DNA of 64,000 nucleotides, from positions 1 through 64,000 of the forward strand of contig CAIPTY010000053.1 in NCBI GenBank assembly GCA_903868145.1, read 5' to 3'. Numbering within the stretch: the stretch's first letter is position 1; each line of letters starts with the position of its first letter. The notes beneath the pieces are model-generated. The model ran no database searches, was not told the origin of the DNA, and was given only the letters and a program-made list of their open reading frames with translations. Of this stretch, positions 23,082 through 31,704 are shown one piece after another. The stretch is from an uncultured Desulfuromonadales bacterium (lineage in GTDB: Bacteria; Desulfobacterota; Desulfuromonadia; Geobacterales; Pseudopelobacteraceae). Both the position numbers and the translations under genes were made by a program.

Positions 23082-24452
23082 CTACTCAATCCCGAATTCC
23101 TTGAGTTTGTACAGCAGGGAACGATGGCTGATTTCAAGAATTTTGGACGCCTGGGTGCGGTTACCGCCGGTTCTGTCCAGCGCCTTGCGGATCAGGTCAC
23201 GCTCAATGGCATCCTCGGCCTTCTTGATGGAGAGATCTTCCGAGGCAGCAGATGGAGCAGATGAGACAGTGGCGGCATGAAGCGCGGGGGGAAGACAGGA
23301 TCCGGTGATGGTGATGCCGTCGCTCATTATCAAGCCCCGTTCAACAACATTTTCAAGCTCGCGGATATTGCCCGGCCAGGGATATGCCAGCAGAAGACGC
23401 ATGGCATCAGGGGCGAAACGGATTACTGAAGCGGCGCTGTCCGACGAACATTTCAGGGCAAGATGTTCGACCAGATAGGGAATATCCTCGATCCGTTCAC
23501 GCAGGGGGGGCAGTGCGATGCAGAAAACGTTCAGACGAAAATACAGGTCTTCGCGGAACCGTCCCGACCGGACATCCGCCTCCAGATCACGCGAGGTGGC
23601 GGAAACGATCCGCACATTGATCGTGCGGGAGACCGCCGCGCCGACCTTGCGAATCTCCTCCTCCTGCAATACCCGCAACAGCTTTACCTGCAGCGCCAGC
23701 GGCATCTCGCCGATCTCGTCCAGCAACAGGGTGCCGCCGTCGGCCTGCTCGAAGAGTCCGGTTTTGTCGCCGGATGCATCGGTAAATGCTCCCCGAACAT
23801 GGCCAAACAGCTCACTTTCAAGAAGATTTTCAGGAATGGCGCCACAGTTGACCGCTACAAATGGTTTGGCGGCCCTGTTTCCACTGCTGTGAACCGCACG
23901 GGCCACCAGCTCCTTGCCGGTTCCCGATTCACCCAGAATCAGCACCGATGTTTTGAGGTTCGCCACCTTGCGCACCTGGGAAAAAATCTCCTGCATGGCC
24001 GCATTGCGGCTGATCAGGCCACAGAAATTTTCACTGCCGGAAACAGACGCCTTGAGCCTGCTGTTTTCAGACTTGAGCCGCTCGCGCTCTTCTGCCTTCC
24101 TGAGCACCATGACGATTTCATCCTTCTTGAACGGCTTGGATATAAAGTCGTAAGCGCCCATTTTCATGCAGTCCACGGCGGTATCGACCGAGCCGTAGGC
24201 TGACATCATGATAATCGGAGACGAAACTTTTTCATCCAGCGCACGGGCCAGGAACTCCTTGCCATCCATCTCCGGCATGCGAATATCGCAGAGAATGAAG
24301 TCGTAGACCTTCTCACTCAGAAGTCGAAGTCCTTCCGCACCGTTTTTTGCCGTGTCGGCACGGTAGCCCTGGCGCGAAAGCATAGCGGAGAGCATGTGCC
24401 GGAGGTTCTCTTCATCATCGATAATCAGGATGGGTGAACCGCTTTCAATCAT
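23082..24452 (-). CDS. pilR: Sigma-54-dependent response regulator, PilR-like
   Basis: 456 residues: receiver domain (ILCDIRMPEMDGKEF, phospho-Asp near 54), AAA+ activator domain with Walker A GESGTGKELVARAV, the sigma-54 contact loop GAFTDASGDKTG, and a Fis-type HTH at the C-terminus (TGGNRTQASKILEISHRSLL). Such proteins open promoters held by RpoN. Adjacent pilS-like kinase and prepilin peptidase support PilR, though AtoC/ZraR-type regulators look alike. Overlaps the kinase gene by four bases. Confidence 0.88.
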   Translation of the reverse strand: MIESGSPILIIDDEENLRHMLSAMLSRQGYRADTAKNGAEGLRLLSEKVYDFILCDIRMPEMDGKEFLARALDEKVSSPIIMMSAYGSVDTAVDCMKMGAYDFISKPFKKDEIVMVLRKAEERERLKSENSRLKASVSGSENFCGLISRNAAMQEIFSQVRKVANLKTSVLILGESGTGKELVARAVHSSGNRAAKPFVAVNCGAIPENLLESELFGHVRGAFTDASGDKTGLFEQADGGTLLLDEIGEMPLALQVKLLRVLQEEEIRKVGAAVSRTINVRIVSATSRDLEADVRSGRFREDLYFRLNVFCIALPPLRERIEDIPYLVEHLALKCSSDSAASVIRFAPDAMRLLLAYPWPGNIRELENVVERGLIMSDGITITGSCLPPALHAATVSSAPSAASEDLSIKKAEDAIERDLIRKALDRTGGNRTQASKILEISHRSLLYKLKEFGIE

Positions 24453-25966
24453 ATCCCTTCCTCCTGCTCGGCAGACAGCGGCAGCCAGATGGAAAAGCAG
24501 GTGCCTGTTCCCTGCGTGCTCTGCACGGCGATCTTTCCTCCAAAACTCTCAATAATCCGGGCTGATATGGCCAGCCCAAGCCCGGTGCCCTTGCCGGGTG
24601 ACTTGGTGGTGAAGAATGGATCAAATATCTTTTTCAGATGTTCTTCGGGAATTCCGTTGCCGTTATCCAAAACTTCGATGCGAATGCCATCGGACTCGCC
24701 GGAACCGCTGACCGCGCCCGCTGCTTTTACCCTGACCAGGATTTTACCGCCCGGCGGCAGCGCATCCCGACTGTTGAGAATAAGGTTGATAAGTACCTGC
24801 TGGAGCTGATGCGGATCAACCGGGGCGGTCGACGGTTTTTCATCCAGCCTCATTGAAATTACGACGCCCTTGCAGGCGCCCTGTCGCGTAATCAGATCGA
24901 TGGTTTCCGTGACCAGCCGACCGATATTGCAGGGTTGAAGCGTGCTCCCCTGGGGGCGGGAGTAGTCCAGCAAGCCCCGCACAATACGGTCGATACGGGT
25001 GCAGTCGTCCGAGATGCGCCGGGCATAATCCTTGATGGTATCACTGTCAATCTGCTCGCCGGAGGCCATTTCGGCATACCCCATGATGGAGGCCAGGGGC
25101 GTGCCGATTTCATGAGCCATACCGGCGGCCAGCAATCCGATGGAGGCCATTTTCTCCGTGCGGATAGCCTCTTCCCGGGCCTGCTGCAGGTCGTGATTGG
25201 CTCTCTCCAAGGCGGCAACGTGTTTGATAACCTCCTGTTCCTTCTGCTGCAGGGTGACCGACATTCCATTAAAGGATTCCGCCAGCCGGGCAAGCTCGGA
25301 GCTCCCCGTGACCCTGACCTGGTGACCGTACTGCCCCCCGGTTATTTTCTCGGTGGCGGCAAGCAGGCGGTCGATCGGCCTGACCATGATGCGGGAGAGG
25401 ATGAACGATCCAAGAGCGAGCAGCAGGATGAAGTCGATGGCAAAATAGGCCATCAGCACCTGACGTGAGCGGGTCAGTCGGTCTTTTTCGGCGGACAGCG
25501 AAACGATCAGCCCCGCGCTTCCGACAGAAGAATTGTTGCGCAGAATCGGGATGATGTGGATGACCGCCCCGCCGTCGGGGGTGACAAAACTGCCTTCCTT
25601 TTGTCTGGCTGCGACTGAAAAGGGGCGATAGATGTCACTTTCGTCCCTGCCGAGGGTGAATACCGGTTTGCCGTTCACATCCAGGAGGGTCAGCCGGATG
25701 AATGAAACCTCTTCGGAAAGTTTCTGGGCAAACAGCGCGGCAGGCGAATTCATGGCGATCATACCCTCGGGAAAGGCAGGGATAACCTCCGGGAGCTGGT
25801 TTACGAAGGTTGCCAGCAGTACGCGGGCATGCTCCCCTTTCTGGGCATACAGGTCATTTGCGGCGGTTTTGAAAGCCAGTACGCTGAAGAGCAGCCAGGT
25901 CAGCAGAAGCAGACAACTGATAAAGGCCAGGATCGAGACAGTCAGGCTGAAGCGGAGTTTGCGCAT
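24449..25966 (-). CDS. pilS: Membrane sensor histidine kinase, PilS-like
   Basis: 505 residues: membrane helix (about 9-30), periplasmic domain (about 35-165), second helix (AYFAIDFILLLALGSFIL), HAMP (RPIDRLLAATEKITGG), coiled coil, HisKA with GMAHEIGTPLASIMGY (His near 284) and a HATPase domain with NLILNSRDALPPGG and GKGTGLGLAISARI. It phosphorylates the adjacent regulator. The two-helix layout differs from Pseudomonas PilS, which has six helices, so the name rests on context. Confidence 0.85.
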   Translation of the reverse strand: MRKLRFSLTVSILAFISCLLLLTWLLFSVLAFKTAANDLYAQKGEHARVLLATFVNQLPEVIPAFPEGMIAMNSPAALFAQKLSEEVSFIRLTLLDVNGKPVFTLGRDESDIYRPFSVAARQKEGSFVTPDGGAVIHIIPILRNNSSVGSAGLIVSLSAEKDRLTRSRQVLMAYFAIDFILLLALGSFILSRIMVRPIDRLLAATEKITGGQYGHQVRVTGSSELARLAESFNGMSVTLQQKEQEVIKHVAALERANHDLQQAREEAIRTEKMASIGLLAAGMAHEIGTPLASIMGYAEMASGEQIDSDTIKDYARRISDDCTRIDRIVRGLLDYSRPQGSTLQPCNIGRLVTETIDLITRQGACKGVVISMRLDEKPSTAPVDPHQLQQVLINLILNSRDALPPGGKILVRVKAAGAVSGSGESDGIRIEVLDNGNGIPEEHLKKIFDPFFTTKSPGKGTGLGLAISARIIESFGGKIAVQSTQGTGTCFSIWLPLSAEQEEGI

Positions 25967-25969
25967 GGG

Positions 25970-26758
25970 CTATCCCCTGATGGAAGTCCCCAGATTGAGG
26001 TACCAGTGGATCAGCTCCTGGCCGTAGAAGATGTACAGAACTGCCGCGGCGGCCAGATAAGGTCCGAAAGGTATGGCCAGCTTGGAATCTTTCTTCTGGA
26101 TCAGCATCATGGTTACGCCGAAAACAGATCCTATGAGAGAGCTGGCAAATACGATGAACAGCACCGACTTCCATCCCAGAAAAGCTCCCATCATGGCCAG
26201 GAGCTTGATATCACCGCCGCCCATCCCCTCCTTGCCGGTCAGCCACTGATAACCGGAGGCCACCAGCAGCAGGCTGCCCCCCCCCAGCAGGATGCCGAGC
26301 AGCGAGTCGAGCCAGTTCTGTCCGGGAAGAACCAACGAAAACAGGAAGCCGACCACAATGCCCGACAGCGATATTTCATCCGGTATGATCTGATGCTCCA
26401 GATCGATGAAGGTAATCACCACCAGCGCCGAACAGAACAGGAACATGGCTGAAAATGTGAGAGAAATACCGAATTTCACAAAGAGTGAGAGGGTCAGCAG
26501 GCCGTTCAGGAGTTCGACCATCGGGTATTGCAGCGAGATATGCGCGCCGCAGCCACGGCATTTTCCCCGCAGCAGCAGATAACTTAGCAGCGGGATGTTG
26601 TCAAACCAGCGGATCTGATAGTTGCAGAGCGGACAGTGGGATGGCGGTGATACGACAGATTCTTCGCGAGGCATGCGACAGATGCAGACATTCAGAAACG
26701 ACCCGACAACCGCACCGAAAAGAAAGGAGACTATGGAGAAATAGAGATGGGGAGTCAT
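25970..26758 (-). CDS. pilD: Prepilin peptidase / N-methyltransferase
   Basis: 262 residues, about eight membrane helices. It cleaves prepilin leaders and methylates the new N-terminus. Seen: the zinc-binding tetracysteine region CPLCNYQIRWFDNIPLLSY followed by CRGCGAHI, and the two aspartates of the aspartyl protease in DLEHQIIPD and GMGGGDIKLLAMMGAFLGW. Eleven bases after ptsI and three before the pilS-like gene. It would process the FimU, PilV, PilW and PilX precursors encoded in this window. Confidence 0.95.
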   Translation of the reverse strand: MTPHLYFSIVSFLFGAVVGSFLNVCICRMPREESVVSPPSHCPLCNYQIRWFDNIPLLSYLLLRGKCRGCGAHISLQYPMVELLNGLLTLSLFVKFGISLTFSAMFLFCSALVVITFIDLEHQIIPDEISLSGIVVGFLFSLVLPGQNWLDSLLGILLGGGSLLLVASGYQWLTGKEGMGGGDIKLLAMMGAFLGWKSVLFIVFASSLIGSVFGVTMMLIQKKDSKLAIPFGPYLAAAAVLYIFYGQELIHWYLNLGTSIRG

Positions 26759-26769
26759 GAATAATCCTG

Positions 26770-28512
26770 TCAGTCGAAACTTTCTGAAAAATGGTCGGTG
26801 ACTTCGCTCGTGAGATACTCCTCCACATCGGCTGCCGTGGCAAAGGTCATGCAGGTTTCGGCTATATGAGCGGCCTGTGAACGGGTGCAGTTCCTTAGAA
26901 CCTGTTTGACGCGCGGAATGGAGGATGCCCCCATGGAGAGTTCGTCAAATCCGAGCCCGAGCAGTATCGGCAGATAGAGAGGGTCTCCGGCCATCTCGCC
27001 GCAGATGGAGGCATCAATACCGGCCGCGTGGGCCACATCGACAATTCGCTGTAATGAGCGCAGCACAGCCGGATGCAGCGGCTGGTACAGATCCGTCAGA
27101 TGCTCGTTGGAGCGGTCAATTGCCAGGGTGTACTGTATCAGGTCGTTTGTGCCGACACTGAAAAAATCCGCCTCCCGGGCCAGCATGTCCGCCATCGTGA
27201 CGGCAGCGGGTATCTCGATCATGACTCCGATCTGAATGTCCCGGTCGAAGGGAATGCCCCCTGCTTCCAGTTCGGACGCACACTCCTCCAGCAGGCTTTT
27301 TGCCCGGCGCAGCTCCTCAAGTCCCGAAATCATGGGGAACATCACGCGCACCCTGCCCAGCGCACTGATCCGCAGAATGGCACGCAACTGTTTTTTGAAC
27401 TCTTCCGGCATTCTCATCGCCAGGCGGATGGCGCGCACCCCCAGGGCCGGATTCTGCTCCGTAATCAGGGGTACTCCCTCCAGGAGTTTGTCGCCACCGG
27501 CATCCAGGGTGCGAATGGTGAGCGGATGAGGTGCAACAGCCCGCTGCATGGCTGCGTATTCCCGGAACTGTTCCTCTTCGTCGGGCATCTGCCGACGGTT
27601 CATGAAGAGCACTTCGGTACGATACAGGCCGATCCCCTCGCCACCATGAATGAGAACCGATGCGGCTTCCCCGGGAGCCTCAACATTCCCCCTGAGCCGG
27701 ACCCGGTGCCCGTCAGGTGTAACCGGCGGCAGATCCCTCAGTTTGTGCAGTTCATCCTCCAGACATGCATAATGACGTTTGCGCTCGAGGCACTCCCGCA
27801 CAGCTTCCCGGTCGGGGTTTACAATGACGCAGCCGGTCAAGCCATCCAGAATAACCGGTGAACCGTCCAGCAGCAGATCGGCAATCCCGTCCACTCCGGT
27901 CACGGCTGTCAGTCCGAAGGCGCGCGCCAGAATGGAGGCATGCGAGGTTCTGCCGCCTATTTCGGTGGCAATACCGATGATGTGTGTACGATCAAGCTGG
28001 AGAATATCGGCCGGTGAAATATCATGGGCCGCGATGATGGTCAGGGTATCAGGGGGAAGAATGACGGTATGCACCATACCGGTCAAGGAGCTGAGGATCT
28101 TCTCGATCACTGTTTCCAGATCGACGATGCGCTCGCGGAGGTAGGAGTCCTCCATGGCGGCAAAGGTGGCGCGGTATTTCAGAAGCGTGCGCTGCAAGGC
28201 GGCTTCGGCATTGATCTGATCGGCCTCAATGGTGGCCGATGCTTCAGCAAACAGGCGCTCGTCAGCCAGAATCAGTATGTGCGCATCGATTATGAAGAGG
28301 TGCTCATCACCGGTTGCCCCTTCGAGTTTCTGCCTGAGGAGTTCCAGTTCTGTGCGGGTGGCACAGATTGCATCCCTGAGACGATCAATCTCAACTCCGA
28401 CCCCCGCCTCGCCAACCGGACGTTCATTGACGGACGGACGGTGGCGGTCAACAACCTTGAGTCTGCCCACGACAATCCCCGGCGAAGCCGCGATTCCCGT
28501 GAAGACACGCAT
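26770..28512 (-). CDS. ptsI: Phosphoenolpyruvate-protein phosphotransferase (enzyme I)
   Basis: EI takes phosphate from PEP onto a histidine and hands it to HPr. About 580 residues, usual length. Seen: GIAASPGIVVGR at the start, phospho-His region IGGRTSHASILARAFGLTAV, and the PEP-binding TIM barrel with GIGLYRTEVLFMNR, EIPAAVTMADMLAREADFFS, GTNDLIQYTLAIDR and CGEMAGDP. ATG at 28512 lies one base beyond the HPr stop with GAGGAG upstream. Confidence 0.96.
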   Translation of the reverse strand: MRVFTGIAASPGIVVGRLKVVDRHRPSVNERPVGEAGVGVEIDRLRDAICATRTELELLRQKLEGATGDEHLFIIDAHILILADERLFAEASATIEADQINAEAALQRTLLKYRATFAAMEDSYLRERIVDLETVIEKILSSLTGMVHTVILPPDTLTIIAAHDISPADILQLDRTHIIGIATEIGGRTSHASILARAFGLTAVTGVDGIADLLLDGSPVILDGLTGCVIVNPDREAVRECLERKRHYACLEDELHKLRDLPPVTPDGHRVRLRGNVEAPGEAASVLIHGGEGIGLYRTEVLFMNRRQMPDEEEQFREYAAMQRAVAPHPLTIRTLDAGGDKLLEGVPLITEQNPALGVRAIRLAMRMPEEFKKQLRAILRISALGRVRVMFPMISGLEELRRAKSLLEECASELEAGGIPFDRDIQIGVMIEIPAAVTMADMLAREADFFSVGTNDLIQYTLAIDRSNEHLTDLYQPLHPAVLRSLQRIVDVAHAAGIDASICGEMAGDPLYLPILLGLGFDELSMGASSIPRVKQVLRNCTRSQAAHIAETCMTFATAADVEEYLTSEVTDHFSESFD

Positions 28513-28513
28513 G

Positions 28514-28780
28514 TCACTCCTCGCCGAAGCCATTGGCAATCAGGTCGCCAATGGTCTGAAGGGCATCCGCTTCGTCACTGCCATCGACCGAGAGGCGGAC
28601 GGTCGTGCCTTTTGAAGCGGCAAGCATCATGATTCCCATGATGCTCTTTCCATTTACCTCGATCCCCTCCCTGGCCAGCTTGACCTCGGAAGCAAAACGG
28701 CTGGCCGTTTTTACGAAAAGCGCTGACGCGCGGGCATGGAGTCCAAGCTTGTTGACAATCAGAAATTCCTTTGTAAGCAT
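28514..28780 (-). CDS. ptsH: Phosphocarrier protein HPr
   Basis: 88 residues. His for EI-dependent phosphorylation in NKLGLHARASALFVKTA (His 16) and the regulatory serine in NGKSIMGIMMLAAS, the target of HprK, which is also encoded here. Ends in GFGEE. The EI gene starts inside its stop region. Confidence 0.96.
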   Translation of the reverse strand: MLTKEFLIVNKLGLHARASALFVKTASRFASEVKLAREGIEVNGKSIMGIMMLAASKGTTVRLSVDGSDEADALQTIGDLIANGFGEE

Positions 28781-28814
28781 AACGTTAATTGATACCTCGT
28801 GAGGTAAATGATTA

Positions 28815-28842
28815 CTCTCGTGTTCTCTGCGCCTCTATGTTT
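28815..28842. repeat. Diverged CACAGAG-type repeat between HPr and EIIA genes
   Basis: On the minus strand AACATAGAGGCGCAGAGAACACGAGAG-like sequence resembles the CCACAGAGACAC element at 10456 and 10571. Similarity is partial; nothing else is visible in the 79-base gap. Confidence 0.4.
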
Positions 28843-28859
28843 CAGAGCCGATTTCAAAG

Positions 28860-29252
28860 CTATTTCAACAGATCCCCGGCAACGATGATTCCTTCCCGTC
28901 CACAGTTTTGAAGCTGGGCGGCAAGTTCTGCCAACGGCAACCGCTCCCGTTTGGCGAAAAACTCGATGATCATCGGCAGATTGACACCGGTAAGAACCTC
29001 GACCCGACCCTCTTTCAGAAAAGACATGGCCATGTTGGAGGGTGTTCCGCCGAAAAGATCGGTCATGATGATTGCGCCATCAGCGCTGACACTGCCTACC
29101 GCTTCCACTACGCGAGCCATGATCTCGTCGGCCCGGTCGGATGGCGAAACCTCAACCGCAGCACAGACATCCACAGAACCGACAATCATCTCTGCCGCTG
29201 TCCGCAGCGCCCCGGCCAGTCCGGAATGTGTCACAAGAACGAGACCCGTCAT
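28860..29252 (-). CDS. Mannose-type PTS EIIA domain protein
   Basis: 130 residues, an EIIA of the mannose/fructose (PF03610) type: LVLVTHSGLAGAL with the phospho-His near residue 9 and IIMTDLFGGTPSNMAMSFL. It accepts phosphate from HPr. No EIIB/C/D genes are visible, so it probably has a regulatory role. Overlaps rapZ by four bases. Confidence 0.92.
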   Translation of the reverse strand: MTGLVLVTHSGLAGALRTAAEMIVGSVDVCAAVEVSPSDRADEIMARVVEAVGSVSADGAIIMTDLFGGTPSNMAMSFLKEGRVEVLTGVNLPMIIEFFAKRERLPLAELAAQLQNCGREGIIVAGDLLK

Positions 29253-30112
29253 TGCTTCCCCTTTTCAATATCACGGTGAGTTATGCGTACTGTCGGCCAG
29301 AGCGTCTGCAGATGCATGGCCGTGATCTCCGTCAGGGCAACGGAGCGGTGTCTTCCGCCGGTACAGCCGATGGAAATGGTCAGATATGCCCTGCCCTCCT
29401 GCTTATAGGCGGGAACAAGCATATCGAGCATCGGGAAAAAATAGTCGATAAAAGCCGCCGTCATCGGCTTGTCTACAATATACTCGCGCACCGTATCATC
29501 AAGTCCGGAAAGCTCCTTCAACCCGGGCTCAAAGAACGGGTTGGGGAGAAAGCGGACATCCATGACGATGCTGGATTCCATGGGGATTCCATAGCGGAAG
29601 CCGAAAGACTGTACAACGATCATGAAAGGGTCGAGCCCCTCGTCACCACGGATAATGCGCAGGATGTAATCTTTGAGCTGATGGACGTTGAACTCGGAGG
29701 TATCAATAACCCGCGTGGCCATCTGGCGCAGACCGGAGAGGTGTTCGCGCTCAATGCGGATTCCTTCGATGACGGAGCAGTGCTCATCCGCCGGGTGTCT
29801 GCGGCGGGTTTCGGAGAAACGCCTCATCAACGGTTCATCCTGGGCATCAAAAAAAAGAATCTCGACATTGTGGCCGGCCGCACGAATCTTCTTGAAGGCG
29901 TTCTCATATCCCTTCAGAAACTCGCGGCCGCGAATGTCCGCCACCAGCACTACACCCTTGAATGATTCGCCCGACTTGCCGATCAGATCGATGAAACGTT
30001 TGAAGAGACGGACCGGGAGGTTGTCGATGCAGTAGAATCCATCGTCTTCGAGCGCCCTGACCGCCGTGGACTTGCCTGAACCCGACATGCCGGTGACCAC
30101 GATAATCCGCAT
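29249..30112 (-). CDS. rapZ: RNase adapter / nucleotide-binding protein RapZ
   Basis: 287 residues: Walker A VTGMSGSGKSTAVRALED, the family signature DNLPVRLFKRF, DVRFLPNPFFEPGLKELSGL, and IGCTGGRHRSVALTE in the C-terminal ligand-binding domain. In E. coli RapZ senses glucosamine-6-phosphate and guides RNase E to the sRNA GlmZ; in other phyla the role is less clear. Location between hprK and PTS genes is conserved in many proteobacteria. Confidence 0.95.
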   Translation of the reverse strand: MRIIVVTGMSGSGKSTAVRALEDDGFYCIDNLPVRLFKRFIDLIGKSGESFKGVVLVADIRGREFLKGYENAFKKIRAAGHNVEILFFDAQDEPLMRRFSETRRRHPADEHCSVIEGIRIEREHLSGLRQMATRVIDTSEFNVHQLKDYILRIIRGDEGLDPFMIVVQSFGFRYGIPMESSIVMDVRFLPNPFFEPGLKELSGLDDTVREYIVDKPMTAAFIDYFFPMLDMLVPAYKQEGRAYLTISIGCTGGRHRSVALTEITAMHLQTLWPTVRITHRDIEKGKQ

Positions 30113-30115
30113 AAA

Positions 30116-31096
30116 TTACTCCACCTCGTCACCCAGCGGCCGGAACTCCATCCGGGCCATCAGGCGTTCCTGAAAGTCACGGGCCGAATGGTAGCCCATC
30201 CCCTTGAGCAGAAAATTGCGGGCCGCCACTTCGATGATCGAACCCAGGTTCCGTCCGGGCCGCACCGGGATGCAGATATGCGGTATATCGATTCCCAGTA
30301 TGGTCATTTTCCGATCGTCAACGCCCAGCCGGTCATATTCGTGAGCCGGGTCCCACTCCACCAGTTCAAGTTGCAGGTCAATGATCTTTTTCTCACGAAT
30401 GGATGAGACGCCGTAGAGATCCTTGATGTTGATGATCCCAAGCCCACGGATTTCCATCAGATGCTGGATGGCCTCCTCGGACTGCCCCACCAGAGCTGCC
30501 GGCATCTTTTTCTTGATGTACACCATATCATCCGCCACCAGCCGGTGCCCCCGGATGACCAGATCAAGCGCACACTCACTTTTTCCGATGCCGCTCTTGC
30601 CGGTCAGCAGGATACCGACGCCCATGACATCAACCAGCACGCCATGCAGATGCGTGGTCGGCAGAAGGCGTTCTTCGAGGAACTTGGTTATAAGCGAAAT
30701 AAACGTTGAGGACTGGTGGTGGGTATTGAGTACCGGAATGCCGGAGGCCTCGGCCAGATCGCACACATAGTGGGGCGGCATTAGCCCCTTGGTGATGATG
30801 AAGCAGGAAATTGGGAAGGAACAGAGTTTGCGGATACTCTCGGTGGCAACCCGTTCATCCCCCTGATCCAGATAGGAAATTTCAGTATTGCCGAGCACCT
30901 GGATCCGCTTCGGATGCAGGTGCTCGGTATATCCGGCCAGCGCCAGACCCGGTTTCTGGATACGCGAACTGAATACACGGTTCTTCAAGCCCTGTTCGCC
31001 CGCAAGCAGCGTCAGACCGAGACCGTATTCCGTGTCCGCCAGAATTTCCTCGATGGAGAGGCTGATTCCTTCCATGGGGGCTGTCGTTTCGTTCAT
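30116..31096 (-). CDS. hprK: HPr kinase/phosphorylase
   Basis: 326 residues. N-terminal MurF-like domain, Walker A GVGILLTGKSGIGKSECALD (P-loop near 165), and the HprK signature MEIRGLGIINIKDLYGVSSI. It phosphorylates and dephosphorylates the serine of HPr. Three bases before rapZ and eight after hpf. Confidence 0.96.
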   Translation of the reverse strand: MNETTAPMEGISLSIEEILADTEYGLGLTLLAGEQGLKNRVFSSRIQKPGLALAGYTEHLHPKRIQVLGNTEISYLDQGDERVATESIRKLCSFPISCFIITKGLMPPHYVCDLAEASGIPVLNTHHQSSTFISLITKFLEERLLPTTHLHGVLVDVMGVGILLTGKSGIGKSECALDLVIRGHRLVADDMVYIKKKMPAALVGQSEEAIQHLMEIRGLGIINIKDLYGVSSIREKKIIDLQLELVEWDPAHEYDRLGVDDRKMTILGIDIPHICIPVRPGRNLGSIIEVAARNFLLKGMGYHSARDFQERLMARMEFRPLGDEVE

Positions 31097-31103
31097 ACCA
31101 GGA

Positions 31104-31652
31104 TCAGCCTCGCTGCGGTTCTATCAGGCCAAAATTCCCGTCCTTGCGGCGGTAGAGGACATTTATCTCACTGCTGACAGAATCGGTGAATACGATGAAG
31201 TCCTTGTGCAGCAGATCCATCTGCATGACCGCCTCCTCCACCGACATCGGTTTGGCAACTTCGGTCTTGGTTTTGATAATGACCGGATCGGCGTTGGCCT
31301 CGATGCTCTCGGCTTCAAATATTTTTTTGGAGAGCTGGCGGCCGCGCTCATCGCCGTTCGGCTTGTGGGCCTTTATCTTTTCCTTGTAGCGCTTGAGCTG
31401 TCGTTCGATCTTGTCGATGACGGAATCGATGGCGGCATACATGTCGTTGGTCGCCTCGGATGCCTTGGTGCTGATGCCCTTGGCGGTGATAACGATCTCG
31501 ACGATATGCCGGATCTTTTTTTCCACGGCAAAATAAACCTGGGCACTGATCGGTCCATCGATATATTTTGACACCCGGTCCAGCTTTTCTTCGGCATATG
31601 ATTTGAGAGCCTCGCTCTGCTCCATATGCCTGAATGTTGTTGTTACCTGCAT
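31104..31652 (-). CDS. hpf: Ribosome hibernation-promoting factor, long form
   Basis: 182 residues. N-terminal HPF/YfiA domain (TTTFRHMEQSEALKSYAEEK, HIVEIVITAKG) and a C-terminal dimerisation domain beginning KPMSVEEAVMQMDLLHKDFI, so it is the long type that links 70S ribosomes into 100S dimers. The start is fixed by AGGAGG seven bases before ATG 31652; a longer in-frame reading into rpoN is not credible. It follows rpoN by 52 bases, the common arrangement. Confidence 0.95.
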   Translation of the reverse strand: MQVTTTFRHMEQSEALKSYAEEKLDRVSKYIDGPISAQVYFAVEKKIRHIVEIVITAKGISTKASEATNDMYAAIDSVIDKIERQLKRYKEKIKAHKPNGDERGRQLSKKIFEAESIEANADPVIIKTKTEVAKPMSVEEAVMQMDLLHKDFIVFTDSVSSEINVLYRRKDGNFGLIEPQRG

Positions 31653-31704
31653 ACCTACCTCCTGTTCATTGCCTGCGATAGTAAGCCTCATGCAGCACGA
31701 GGCG

